From contig JAISKJ010000002.1 of NCBI GenBank assembly GCA_031260975.1, positions 1 to 64,000 of the forward strand: a stretch of DNA of 64,000 nucleotides, written 5' to 3'. This document shows, in pieces, positions 7,165-19,602 of this stretch. Origin of the DNA: Christensenellaceae bacterium. GTDB lineage: Bacteria; Bacillota; Clostridia; Christensenellales; UBA1242. The notes below the pieces were generated by a model. That model was given only the letters and a program-made list of their open reading frames with translations. It had not been told where the DNA came from and ran no database searches. Made by a program: the position numbers and the translations under genes. The number at the start of each line of letters is the position of its first letter. Position 1 is the stretch's first letter.

Positions 7165-8118
7165 ATGAGCATTAACTTAAGACAAAGAATAAATATAATT
7201 GAAAAACTTACAGTACTTTCGGTGGCCGCTGTAGCGAAATATTATAAAATTAACAGAAGTACAATTTTCAGATGGAAAAAGAACTATGACGGAACTACAG
7301 AGAGTTTAAAAAACAAAACTTATGAATTAACTGTAAGACATCCGCGGGCCCAAAGTGATAAGGAAATCAAACACATTGCAGATTTAATAAAGCGAAATCC
7401 AAATATAAGACTAAACGAACTTTACGGTAAACTTAGATTAAATTATAGCTACAGCAGGAACCCCGTAACGCTTTATCGCTATCTTCGAAAAATTGGTTAT
7501 TATGCTACAAATCCATATATACCGTATGTGCCGCAAAAATATGACACACCGGCAGAAATCGGTGTTAAATGGCAGATGGATGTGAAACATATACCAAGGG
7601 AGTGTAAAGCGCTTAGAATGTTCGGTGATACAAAATATTATCCATTTGGCATAATAGACGAGGCGACTAGGGAACGTTTTATTTATCCATATCTCGAAAT
7701 TTCCTCACACTCTACTGTTGATTTCGTAAAACGTGCTATTGCGTATTTCGGCTACAAACCCGAACAACTGCAGACTGACAACGGCCCGGAGTTTGCTCAT
7801 AACAACAGCATCAAACAAATACATCCGCTAGACATTTTGTGTAGAGAATTAAAAATAAAACACCTTCGTATAAGACCGTACACACCACGTCACAATGGTA
7901 AAATCGAAAGAAGTCACCGCAGTGATAATGAACGTTTCTATAAGCACTTAAAGTTTTATTCTTATGAAGATTTAAAAACCCAAATGAAAGCATATTTGAA
8001 ATGTTCTAATAATATTCCATCTTCAGTGCTTTCAAGTGCAGATGGAAAAAAGAAATGGCTCACTCCACTTGAAAAAAGAAAAGAACTTATGCTATTAAAT
8101 TGGGGCGTTATAGAATAA
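7165..8118 (+). CDS. IS481-family transposase
   Basis: 317 residues. An N-terminal helix-turn-helix (INLRQRINIIEKLTVLSVAAVAKYYKINRSTIFRWKK) is followed by an rve integrase core with the DDE triad: Asp in WQMDVKHIP, Asp in QTDNGPEF, Glu in HNGKIERSHRSDNERFY. Single-ORF organisation without frameshift is that of IS481, not IS3. AAAGGAG precedes ATG 7165. The frame looks intact, but clear terminal inverted repeats were not found either side, so the element ends cannot be drawn. It stands at the right part of the accessory island, between the regulator gene and the 5S terminators. Confidence 0.88.
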   Translation: MSINLRQRINIIEKLTVLSVAAVAKYYKINRSTIFRWKKNYDGTTESLKNKTYELTVRHPRAQSDKEIKHIADLIKRNPNIRLNELYGKLRLNYSYSRNPVTLYRYLRKIGYYATNPYIPYVPQKYDTPAEIGVKWQMDVKHIPRECKALRMFGDTKYYPFGIIDEATRERFIYPYLEISSHSTVDFVKRAIAYFGYKPEQLQTDNGPEFAHNNSIKQIHPLDILCRELKIKHLRIRPYTPRHNGKIERSHRSDNERFYKHLKFYSYEDLKTQMKAYLKCSNNIPSSVLSSADGKKKWLTPLEKRKELMLLNWGVIE

Positions 8119-8139
8119 TCTTTAAATATAGAAACTTTT

Positions 8140-8165
8140 GGCTGCAGTCATAGCGGCCTTTTGTC
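8140..8165 (+). terminator. Terminator after the transposase
   Basis: GGCTGC (8140-8145), 7-nt loop, GCGGCC (8153-8158), then TTTTGTCGTTTT. One G-U pair. Confidence 0.5.
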
Positions 8166-8190
8166 GTTTTATTAAATATAAAAAAGCGAT

Positions 8191-8206
8191 CTACCCCTAG
8201 GGGTAG
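8191..8206. promoter_or_regulatory. 16-bp perfect palindrome CTACCCCTAGGGGTAG
   Basis: A GC-rich palindrome in AT-rich surroundings (8166-8333), where no gene is seen. The TACCCC/GGGGTA form resembles operators of CsoR/RcnR-type metal sensors, but no such regulator or target gene is adjacent. It could also be the remains of an element end. Confidence 0.3.
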
Positions 8207-8333
8207 GACTTAGAATTCTTTACGTCTTTATTTTATCTTTACTTAAAAAACATACTACTTATCATTGTTTTGTGCAGTTGCGCAAACTTTTATTTAGCGT
8301 TGCAAAATCTTGACAATTCTACAGGCACCAGCT

Positions 8334-8366
8334 GAAAAAACAAAAAAACACCTCTTGCGGTGTCTT
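8334..8366 (-). terminator. Second terminator of the 23S-5S unit
   Basis: Minus strand: ACACC (8359-8363), loop, GGTGT (8348-8352), then T7. Lies 140 bp beyond the 5S gene, behind the first terminator. Between the two terminators are two perfect inverted repeats around TTTTGCC and ATAATTTTGC (about 8413-8456). Confidence 0.7.
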
Positions 8367-8465
8367 TAGACATATTATCAATAGATACTAATGCAGAACT
8401 CACAGGACATTGCCCTTTTGCCTTTGGCAAAAGATAATTTTGCGTTGCAAAATTATGTGCATCAA

Positions 8466-8495
8466 ACAAAAAAGCAACCTCCTGCGGTTGCTTTG
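8466..8495 (-). terminator. First terminator of the 23S-5S unit
   Basis: Minus strand: GCAACC (8486-8491), loop CGCAGGA, GGTTGC (8474-8479), then T6. It begins about 10 nt past the 5S 3' end. Confidence 0.8.
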
Positions 8496-8503
8496 TTTGA
8501 TGC

Positions 8504-8619
8504 ACTGGCAATGTCCTATCTTGACGGGCCGTCTCCAGCCAACTATTTTCGGCGATGAGAAACTTAACTTCCGTGTTCGGGATGAGAACGGGTGGGTCTT
8601 TCTCTCTATGGTCACCAGT
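8504..8619 (-). rRNA. rrf: 5S ribosomal RNA
   Basis: 116 nt from ACTGGTGACC (8619) to TTGCCAGT (8504). The two ends pair as helix I, and the conserved CCGAACACGGAAGTTAAG block is present. It follows 23S by about 120 bp on the same strand and is closed by two tandem terminators. Confidence 0.95.
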
Positions 8620-8739
8620 ACTTGTATATTAAGAGCTTACGCCCGTAATACCGATTTGTCGAGTGCAAATACACTCACAACTGCATATTCAAACTTCAAA
8701 TTAGAGCAAATCATAGCGTATTAAAGCTAAATCATTTCT

Positions 8740-11662
<2,923 letters not shown>

Positions 11663-11979
11663 GTTTAAAATCATCAGAAATCGAAATTTCTCTTTAATAA
11701 AGTCTATGATTATTTGTCTTGACAAAAATTATTTTTTAAGATTTTTTTGTTAAGTTAGACTCAGCGTAAATTGCATTTGTTTAATACATATTACACCATA
11801 GATACTTTTGTTTTACAAAAATATTTTTTGTGTTTGTGCGAGGCTGTCGCACAAACATTTTGTGTCTACTCTAATTTGCACAATCTAAGATAAATCTCAG
11901 ACTGTGTTTAAATATGCAGTTGTCAATGTACTCGTTGTGCCGACAGGCACAATCACCGCCTTTTGGTAGTGACAAAGCA

Positions 11980-12008
11980 AGAATACCACAACGAGGGACC
12001 CAAGTCAA
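11980..12008 (-). promoter_or_regulatory. Independent promoter of 23S-5S
   Basis: Minus strand: -35 TTGACT (12003-12008), 17-bp spacer, -10 TATTCT (11980-11985), followed by TGCTTTGTCACTACC. The 16S promoter at 18922-18950 has the same boxes, spacing, upstream AAGTTG and downstream GTCACTACC. The leader of about 310 nt contains a hairpin with 10-bp perfect arms (GTTTGTGCGA, near 11832-11856). The remainder of 11663-12280 shows no gene. Confidence 0.85.
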
Positions 12009-12280
12009 CAACTTTCTCTGCTTTTTTAACACTTTTTAGCATTTTTCACCAAAAACATATGACACTGCGCCGTGCGTTTGCAAAATGATATCAAAAAAAT
12101 CTCCACAACCCATCTAAATTCAGGACATTCTGCCCCCAAAGCAGACAATCCCCTCCTACCATATATAGTTCCTCTTTGACAAAAGTGACAGAATTTTTAA
12201 CATACCTCCTCGCACAAACACTCTGCAAACATTTGTAAAAACAGGCGTAATATGCTAAACTCCTAGAATAAGGGGCAACT

Positions 12281-12952
12281 ATGAAAGATATAAAAGCCGT
12301 TATTTTTGATATGGATGGAACCATAATAGACACCGAACCTGTCCTGCTTGAGATTGTGCTGCAAGGTGTTGAATTTCTGGGCTTTAAGCCAAGCAAAGAA
12401 TTCAGAAACAAACTCTCAAAATACAACGGGGTAAGGCTAATAAACAAAATGTTTTTGTTTGAAGAAGAGTTTGGCCCGTCATTTGATACCGAGGCTCTTT
12501 TTGATTATTATATGACCAATCGGATAGACATGTCTGTGAAAATAGGTATAAAAACAAAGCCCGGATTTTTTGAGCTTTTAAACTATCTTAAAAAAACCAA
12601 ACTCAGGCTGGCACTCTGCACCAGCACTGAAGCGGAGCCGACTAATATCTTTTTAAATGCAGTGGGCATAGATAAAAACATTTTTGAAGTGATTGTCTGC
12701 GGCGAAGATGTTAAAAAAACTAAGCCGGACCCCGAAAGTTATTTGCTTACCTGCAAAAAATTGTGTGTAAAACCTAAAGAATGTATAGTTTTTGAAGACA
12801 GCGCAGTTGGAGCTATAGCCGCAAGTTCAGCCGGCTGTAACACAATAATGATACCCGAAAACCCGCCCTCCCAAGACATAAAAAGCAACTGCATAGCTAT
12901 GTTTGATGATATGTTTCAAGCAAAAGAATATCTTCAAAAAGTTTTAAAATAA
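12281..12952 (+). CDS. HAD-superfamily phosphatase / beta-phosphoglucomutase-like
   Basis: 223 residues. HAD motif I FDMDGTIIDTEP (residues 8-19) with nucleophile Asp, motif II Thr/Ser in CTSTEAEP, motif III Lys in KKTKPDPE, and motif IV FEDSAVGAIAA are all present. The inserted helical cap after motif I is subclass IA, as in beta-phosphoglucomutases and small sugar-phosphate phosphatases. Substrate unknown. ATG 12281 follows AAGGGGCAACT. It lies divergent from 23S, inside the interval that splits 16S from 23S, and is closed by a strong terminator at 13000-13034. Confidence 0.85.
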   Translation: MKDIKAVIFDMDGTIIDTEPVLLEIVLQGVEFLGFKPSKEFRNKLSKYNGVRLINKMFLFEEEFGPSFDTEALFDYYMTNRIDMSVKIGIKTKPGFFELLNYLKKTKLRLALCTSTEAEPTNIFLNAVGIDKNIFEVIVCGEDVKKTKPDPESYLLTCKKLCVKPKECIVFEDSAVGAIAASSAGCNTIMIPENPPSQDIKSNCIAMFDDMFQAKEYLQKVLK

Positions 12953-12999
12953 CAAAGTGTATAGTGCCCTCAATTTCAAAGTATTAGCACAGGAACTAA

Positions 13000-13034
13000 A
13001 AAAAGCCCGCAGTTTTGCGGGCTTTTGTCTTTTT
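13000..13034 (+). terminator. Terminator after the HAD gene
   Basis: GCCCGC (13005-13010), loop AGTTTT, GCGGGC (13017-13022), then TTTTGTCTTTTTT. Confidence 0.85.
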
Positions 13035-13126
13035 TCTCCCCCCTCCCATGACAATAAAATGAATAAAAAATTCTGCAGTCCGCAGCACAACCCAACAACT
13101 TGCAAATAATAAACTTCTGTATTAAA

Positions 13127-13195
13127 GCGGCATCAGTGCTAAATTTATTCGCTTACAAAATTTTGCTACGTTTACAAATTTAGCACTGATGCCGC
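13127..13195. repeat. Long perfect hairpin (20-bp arms)
   Basis: GCGGCATCAGTGCTAAATTT (13127-13146) is exactly complementary to 13176-13195, with a 29-nt loop. There is no T tract, so it is not an ordinary terminator. It lies 44 bp past the stop of the 34-aa gene on the minus strand. Similar long hairpins follow other minus-strand genes at 55289 and 63613. The rest of 12953-13238 holds the HAD terminator and no gene. Confidence 0.7.
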
Positions 13196-13238
13196 CAGAA
13201 AGTATCAAGCATTAGTTAAGTGATAGAAACCTTCCTTT

Positions 13239-13343
13239 TCACTTTTTTGCCGTCTGCCCACACTTAATACCCTTGTCATCTCCCTTAAGATATGGCATAA
13301 CCACCTTAGAAATATAGAGTGAATATTTATTTTGATTAATCAT
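13239..13343 (-). CDS. Small 34-residue peptide
   Basis: ATG 13343 preceded by the strong ribosome site GCAGGAGG at 8 nt, then 34 codons and TGA: starts MINQNKYSLYISK, ends GIKCGQTAKK. Basic, with one Cys; no signal peptide. Not recognised. Upstream on the same strand (about 13382-13497) are two overlapping frames that would join, with one frameshift, into a single hydrophobic segment (GITLIVL, then FCGSLAIAVGLTCLVFIV), possibly a decayed membrane peptide. A long hairpin lies downstream. Confidence 0.45.
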   Translation of the reverse strand: MINQNKYSLYISKVVMPYLKGDDKGIKCGQTAKK

Positions 13344-13527
13344 TTCTTTTTCCTCCTGCAACAATTATCACCCCTCAAACAAAGTTTATACAATAAATAC
13401 TAAACAAGTCAGCCCAACTGCAATTGCAAGACTTCCACAAAACAATGAGAGTTATCCCCGATTTCACCACAAAGTAATTATAGTTGATTCATAAACACAT
13501 GTCTGAAGCGGGGTTTTAAATAACAAA

Positions 13528-13560
13528 AAACAACAATCAAAATCGGTTGTTGTTTTTTTA
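13528..13560. terminator. Terminator downstream of the 58-aa gene
   Basis: AACAACAAT, loop, GTTGTTGTTTTTTT on the plus strand, with A6 on the other side, so it can act both ways; it is the natural end for the minus-strand gene at 13599-13775. Confidence 0.6.
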
Positions 13561-13598
13561 TTCTTGTCCTATTTCACACAAAGAATTGTCACAAGATT

Positions 13599-13775
13599 TT
13601 AACAGCACTTTTTCATCTCTTCCGCAAGTTTTTCAATAAGTATGTCTTTATCATCATTTTTTTCAAAAGCAACGCTATATTGTTCAGCAATTTCCTGAAG
13701 CTCTGACAAAGAACAGGTTTTCCAGCAATTAATAAATTGTTCCATAGTGGTAAGATTTTCACAACTATCCTTCAT
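13599..13775 (-). CDS. Small SAP-like protein
   Basis: 58 residues from ATG 13775, chosen because GTAAGGAGG lies 7 nt upstream; frames further upstream lack a site. Contains four Cys (two at the C-terminal end, KKCC). The stretch SLSELQEIAEQYSVAFEKN and following DILIEKLAEEM has the helix-loop-helix spacing of SAP / Rho N-terminal-like domains that bind nucleic acid. That assignment is by pattern only. Confidence 0.5.
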   Translation of the reverse strand: MKDSCENLTTMEQFINCWKTCSLSELQEIAEQYSVAFEKNDDKDILIEKLAEEMKKCC

Positions 13776-14064
13776 ATTTATCCTCCTTACTTTAGTGATA
13801 GGATATGATATCAAATATCAACCTCTCTTGTCAACCCATTGACAAACTTCTGAGGTTTTTGATTCTCTTTTCCAATAGTGAAAGTTTGACTGCTTCCTCT
13901 GCCACCAATTTACACATTTAATTGATTATAAAATGTATGTTAATTATATTACTACATGCTCATTTTTCAAGTTCGAATTAGTTTTGTTTTATCCGACAAA
14001 ATAATTGCTTTTTATATATAAAATAGGTATACTAACAATAACATTAATTTTTGGGGAGGTCTTT

Positions 14065-15321
14065 ATGAAGCTGACAATTCTGGGAACAGGCTGCGCGTGG
14101 ACAAAGAGAGGCTGCGCGAATTATCTTTTAGACAATAATATAGTAGTAGACCCAGGTTTTGGCAGCATCAAACAGTTGCTTAAAAGCGACGACCGTCTTA
14201 TGCACCATGAAAAAATCGAGCGTATAGATCTGGTTATAATTACCCACTTTCATTCAGACCATTATTTTGACATTCCATATATCCTTCAAAAATGCGCTAT
14301 CGGCAAATATGCCGACAGAAAGCTGACCATAATCGCCCCCGAAGGCGGAAAGAATAATATTATGGAGCTCTGCAGGCTGGGCCTTGAGCGTGAATCATAT
14401 GAAAAAATAAAGTTCGACAGCTTTATTGAATGGCACGAGTGCCGTCACGGAGAGCCAATCAAATGGCATGACCTTGAAATCACCCCACTAAAAGTGGAAC
14501 ATGGCACCACACTTGCGTTTGGATATATCATAAAGCAGCCCAGCGGCAAGTTGCTTGGGTTTACGGGCGACACCTGTATGTGCGACAGCTACCAATATAT
14601 GCTGGATAACTGCGACACTCTCGTTGCATGTATGAGCAACACCAAAAAAGAAAAGAAGCTGTTTAATATAGTTGAAGGCATCCAGATTATGAAGAAATAC
14701 CGCGGTAAGTGCTGCATAATTCCAGCCCACATGACAAGTCAGGGATGGGATTATGCAAGAGAGCGCATTAGAGTTCCTCAGGACCTTGAAGCCTTTGACC
14801 TTGAAGTCGACCTTCCTTATGACTTTGAACTAAAAAACCCGCCACAAAAACCAACTAAACCCGCCAAAAACTTTAAGTTCAGCAAAAGCTTTGGCGACCT
14901 TAAGGGCACGCGAGTAGACCTTCACCTTCTTAAAGCCAACATGCGTGATGATTATAAGGGAGGACTGCCTGCATATCAATACGAAATCATTGACCGCACC
15001 ACAAAAATGGTTATAGGCAATATGTTTCTTACAATAGGCTACAACCCATATGTATTAAACGGCGGTAGCGTATTTTTTGACATGGCAGACAATTATGGAA
15101 ACCTTATGCTTGACACTATGCTCGCCGTCAAGAAAGTGGCACTGCATCACAGAATGGATAAAATTTATCTATCTATCCGCCCAGACAGCAATACCCGCAA
15201 ACTCTGCGACGAGCTTGGAGCACATCTTGCCGAAATCAAAACCTTTGACGAAAACAACAAAGTATATATAAATAATTCCGATGACCCTGAACGATGCATA
15301 TATATCTGGAAAATAAATTGA
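14065..15321 (+). CDS. Metallo-beta-lactamase hydrolase fused to a GNAT-like domain
   Basis: 418 residues from ATG 14065, chosen for the GGGGAGG site 5 nt upstream. Residues 1-250 are an MBL-fold hydrolase of the RNase Z-like/phosphodiesterase branch: HFHSDH at 61-66 binds zinc, GDT in GFTGDTCMC and the later His in IIPAHMTSQ complete the site. From about residue 285 the sequence changes to an acetyltransferase-like domain (GLPAYQYEIID, then SIRPDSNTRKLCDELGAHL, the pattern of the GNAT C-terminal motif). A hydrolase-acetyltransferase fusion is unusual; substrate unknown. Single gene with its own terminator, within the interval between 16S and 23S. Confidence 0.8.
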   Translation: MKLTILGTGCAWTKRGCANYLLDNNIVVDPGFGSIKQLLKSDDRLMHHEKIERIDLVIITHFHSDHYFDIPYILQKCAIGKYADRKLTIIAPEGGKNNIMELCRLGLERESYEKIKFDSFIEWHECRHGEPIKWHDLEITPLKVEHGTTLAFGYIIKQPSGKLLGFTGDTCMCDSYQYMLDNCDTLVACMSNTKKEKKLFNIVEGIQIMKKYRGKCCIIPAHMTSQGWDYARERIRVPQDLEAFDLEVDLPYDFELKNPPQKPTKPAKNFKFSKSFGDLKGTRVDLHLLKANMRDDYKGGLPAYQYEIIDRTTKMVIGNMFLTIGYNPYVLNGGSVFFDMADNYGNLMLDTMLAVKKVALHHRMDKIYLSIRPDSNTRKLCDELGAHLAEIKTFDENNKVYINNSDDPERCIYIWKIN

Positions 15322-15330
15322 AAACAAAAA

Positions 15331-15356
15331 AAAGATACCTTAAAGGTGTCTTTTTA
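15331..15356. terminator. Terminator between MBL and dUTPase genes
   Basis: AAAGATACC, loop TTAAA, GGTGTCTTTTT; serves the plus-strand MBL gene, and A-rich flanks allow use by the convergent dUTPase gene. Confidence 0.65.
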
Positions 15357-15379
15357 ATTATCATTTTTATAATCAACAA

Positions 15380-16162
15380 TTAAGTGTTGGCTGTTATTTT
15401 GTTGTCACTGTGCCCAAAGCCGCCCGTATCGCGCTCAGTCTTTGAAAGCTCAAAAATCTCTTCTATTTCAACGTCCAAAAGAGGCCCTATTGCTTTTGAA
15501 AACACTGCTTGAGCTACCTTGCTGCCTGCCGGCAAAGTTATGGTTTCATTGCCATGATTTGTTACCCAAACACCGGTGAGTGAAAACTTTTCGTCAAATT
15601 CATATATCTCTTCAGGCACATACAACCCAAGATTTATCGCATTGCCGCTACGCCCGCGCACACTCGCAATATTGCCCCTTTCTGCAAAAACAAACTCCCC
15701 CGATGTTTCTATAAACCCCTTTTTCTCCGGTGCAATTGCAATATCTTTAGCAGAAAAAATATCATAACCCGCAGCAAGTTTGCTTCCGTGGCTTCTTGTG
15801 TCAAATTTAATTGGATTTATATAAGGCGCCATTACAATCCATGCAATCATACCGCCCTGCTTTATATCTATCGCTTTTGACAAATTATTTTTAAGAATTA
15901 CCCCAATTTCTCCGCGATAATCGGCATCAACTGTTCCGGGCTCATTTAACATAATACAATCATTCTTTATTCTCACAACTTTCATTTCAATTCCTTGCTC
16001 AAATTCACTGAATAATCCCGTCTTTATAATCGCACGCTGCCCGGAATCAAGGGTGATGTCAACATTGCTAAAAACCGCAAAAATATTATCCGATATTCTC
16101 TGAGGCATCTTTGCCCCATCTGCCAATTTTATTTTTAACCTTATTTTTCTTCTTTGTTTCAA
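15380..16162 (-). CDS. dut: Double-length (tandem) dUTPase
   Basis: 260 residues from TTG 16162, preferred because GAGAGG precedes it by 9-10 nt; an upstream TTG at 16207 has no clear site. Hydrolyses dUTP to dUMP and pyrophosphate. The protein is two dUTPase folds in a row. The first half keeps only motif 3 intact (GTVDADYRGEIGVIL, 76-90), with degenerate motifs 1, 2 and 4. The second half carries motif 1 (AAGYDI, 130-135), motif 2 (RSGNAIN, 171-177), motif 4 (GSKVAQA, 213-219) and motif 5 (RDTGGFG, 244-250) but has lost motif 3. The order 3-1-2-4-5 is that of monomeric herpesvirus dUTPases. Ordinary bacterial enzymes are about 150-residue trimers. Confidence 0.85.
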   Translation of the reverse strand: MKQRRKIRLKIKLADGAKMPQRISDNIFAVFSNVDITLDSGQRAIIKTGLFSEFEQGIEMKVVRIKNDCIMLNEPGTVDADYRGEIGVILKNNLSKAIDIKQGGMIAWIVMAPYINPIKFDTRSHGSKLAAGYDIFSAKDIAIAPEKKGFIETSGEFVFAERGNIASVRGRSGNAINLGLYVPEEIYEFDEKFSLTGVWVTNHGNETITLPAGSKVAQAVFSKAIGPLLDVEIEEIFELSKTERDTGGFGHSDNKITANT

Positions 16163-16238
16163 CCTTTTTTTCCTCTCTGCCTCTTTATAACATAAGTCCT
16201 TAATCAAACGCGCTTTCTAATTCCTTCCTCACTTTTAT

Positions 16239-16267
16239 ATTATACCATGACAACAGTCATTTTTCAA
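16239..16267 (-). promoter_or_regulatory. dUTPase promoter with inverted repeat in the spacer
   Basis: Minus strand: -35 TTGAAA (16262-16267), 17-bp spacer, -10 TATAAT (16239-16244). The spacer holds ATGAC-TGTT-GTCAT, a possible operator. Confidence 0.6.
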
Positions 16268-16309
16268 TGGTTTTAATAATAAGCTTAAATATGATTGATG
16301 TATTTTAAA

Positions 16310-16942
16310 TCACATATCGCTTCTAATTGATAATTCTTTATTATCATCTTGTGCATTCATTTTTAATTTAATACTCTCAAAAAGCTGCTGTGCCGCCCTT
16401 TCAAAAGCGCCCACCTCTTTTGTTATATAAATATCTATTATGTCACTGTATTTGCCGTTTTTTACGTCTTCAATCTCGGTTTTACCCAAACAGAGACGCA
16501 AACCGCTAGGGTCTCTGCCGTCATTATTTATGCGCGTTTTTAATACATCCAGCGAAGGCGGTAAAACATACACAACTATTACGTTGTGTTTGCCCAAAAT
16601 ATTTATTACGTTTGCTACTTCAAAAATAGAAAAATCATCAAATGCAAAATCTACCTCATCAAGGGCATTTAGAGCTAAATCCTTTCTTGCGCCCTACCTG
16701 ACCCCGTTATTATTTGTTACATTATAATACAATCCCTGCCTTGCATTTTCATCAAATTCTTCTTCGGTTATACAATTCTTATCCTCGTTTTCAGTGCGTC
16801 TTTTACGTGTAGTATCGGGTGTCAGATATATTGCAGTCATACCTTTATTCGCCATAATCTGAATGATATGCCCTATCATCGTACTCTTACTCACACCCGA
16901 AGGACCGGTCACTAAAACAAGCTTTCCCTTTTGCTTTTCCAT
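16310..16942 (-). pseudogene. Guanylate kinase-like gene interrupted by an in-frame UAG
   Basis: From ATG 16942 the frame encodes a nucleotide kinase fold: P-loop GPSGVSKST (residues 13-21), then PDTTRKRR, matching the Gmk block TTRxxR. It halts at TAG (16694-16696, codon 83) and continues in the same frame without any shift for another 127 codons (GARKDLALNALDEVDF, then VVYVLPPSLDVLKTRI) to TGA at 16310. The second half is also Gmk-like in layout. Total 210 codons, the normal Gmk size. Either a nonsense mutation or amber readthrough. It is divergent from typical Gmk; whether the cell has another gmk cannot be seen here. Its start is close to the 16S terminator. Confidence 0.75.
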
Positions 16943-16984
16943 AAATAGATTATACAATAAACCAAACCAAAAGTAAAGATAAAT

Positions 16985-17022
16985 AAAAAAAGACACCTGT
17001 CGTGAGTGACAGATGTCTTTTA
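16985..17022 (-). terminator. 16S terminator
   Basis: Minus strand: GACATCTGTC, 6-nt loop, GACAGGTGTC, then T7. A very strong hairpin 115 nt past the 16S 3' end, showing that 16S is transcribed separately from 23S. Confidence 0.9.
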
Positions 17023-17137
17023 AGTGACCATTCTTAATAGTTAAGTTTATGTGTGACCTTTTTTATACTCTTGTTGTCATTCAAGAGGTTTACACCTGTT
17101 GGATTGCTCCAACTTCGTCGACTTTCACTTCTCTTTA

Positions 17138-18693
<1,556 letters not shown>

Positions 18694-18921
18694 ATTGTAT
18701 AAAGACGCTTACGCGTAATTATCAACTAAATGTTTAATCCGCTCAACAAACTGTAAATTTAAACTGGCGTTTAAATAAAGTGTTTTGCTTGATTAATCAA
18801 AGAAATCTCAAGAAACATATTGTTTTTCAAATTGTTCTCAAAAAATCCTATAATAAACCTTAACTATTAAGTTGTAATGGTTCACGTCATCAACCGAAGC
18901 AAGTTCGGTAGTGACAATGCA

Positions 18922-18950
18922 AGAATATCATATAGGCCTTCCCTAGTCAA
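18922..18950 (-). promoter_or_regulatory. 16S promoter
   Basis: Minus strand: -35 TTGACT (18945-18950), 17-bp spacer, -10 TATTCT (18922-18927), followed by TGCATTGTCACTACC. Nearly identical in design to the 23S promoter at 11980-12008. Leader about 220 nt. No gene is seen in 18694-19098. Confidence 0.85.
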
Positions 18951-19053
18951 CAACTTTTTTATTGTTTTTGACTGATTTTGAGGGATTTTCTGATTTTTGT
19001 CGAACACTAGCCCCCGTGTGTCACAAGTACTGCAACATAAATACAGCCTTTAA

Positions 19054-19087
19054 TTGTCATTCCGGAGCCAAGCGATAGAATTTCAAC
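19054..19087 (+). repeat. Dispersed TGTCATTC repeat copy
   Basis: Begins TTGTCATTCCGGAGCC and ends ATAGAATTTC. Same family as the copies near 2290, 33133 and 34271. Intergenic. Confidence 0.5.
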
Positions 19088-19098
19088 CTATAAATAAC

Positions 19099-19602
19099 TT
19101 ATATCTTTTCCAAATCCTTAAAAGACTTTATAGTCATAATCAGCATCTTATGCTCTTCCTCACAATATTCCGGCGGATTTTCAAACATTTTTCTATATTC
19201 ATCCACCAGCTCATCCTTATATATAATGTCAAGGTCTGTTGCCGCAACCTTAAATCCATCATTATTTCCGACAATCACACTATAGCCAAACCCGCAGCTT
19301 TCTTCAACACTGTGAGTCGTCAAAATAACATTATCGCCTATATCTTCGGTCTCAAAGCTTCTGAAGCCCGACAAAAGCTTGGTCTCACGCCCATCATAAT
19401 CTATCTGCATAAGCACCAGCCCGCCAAAACTATCATTGAGGGTATAAAGATGAACTCCCTGTCTGGCTTTTGCCTTCTTCAGCGCCTGCGCTCTCATCCT
19501 TCTGTTGTCAGAAGCAATGCACTCATGCAGATAGTCCTTGCTATAATACTCTTTAAACAATTTTTCATCATATTCAGCTGCACGGGTTATATTACCCTTC
19601 AT
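19099..19602 (-). CDS. Hypothetical protein
   Basis: 167 residues, soluble, mixed alpha/beta composition (GLVLMQIDYDGRE and GFGYSVIVGNNDGFKV suggest strands). Family not recognised. AAGGGGAAC precedes ATG 19602. The start overlaps the stop of the gene before it by 4 bp (ATGA), so the pair 19599-20042 and this gene form a translationally coupled unit. Confidence 0.6.
   Translation of the reverse strand: MKGNITRAAEYDEKLFKEYYSKDYLHECIASDNRRMRAQALKKAKARQGVHLYTLNDSFGGLVLMQIDYDGRETKLLSGFRSFETEDIGDNVILTTHSVEESCGFGYSVIVGNNDGFKVAATDLDIIYKDELVDEYRKMFENPPEYCEEEHKMLIMTIKSFKDLEKI

Noticed and set aside
7081..8170. Inverted repeats ending the IS481 element
   Set aside because: No matching terminal repeats or target duplication were found by eye, so element ends were not annotated.
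8402..8517. AGGACATTGCC/GGCAATGTCCT inverted repeat around the 5S end as a second 5S copy
   Set aside because: Only 11 bp match the 5S 3' end; no 5S body is present. Probably a chance or processing-related pairing.
13036..13056. CTCCCCCCTCCCATGACA as a poly-G promoter
   Set aside because: The -35 would be TTGTCA, the run is interrupted, and no -10 follows; it belongs to the tail of the HAD terminator.
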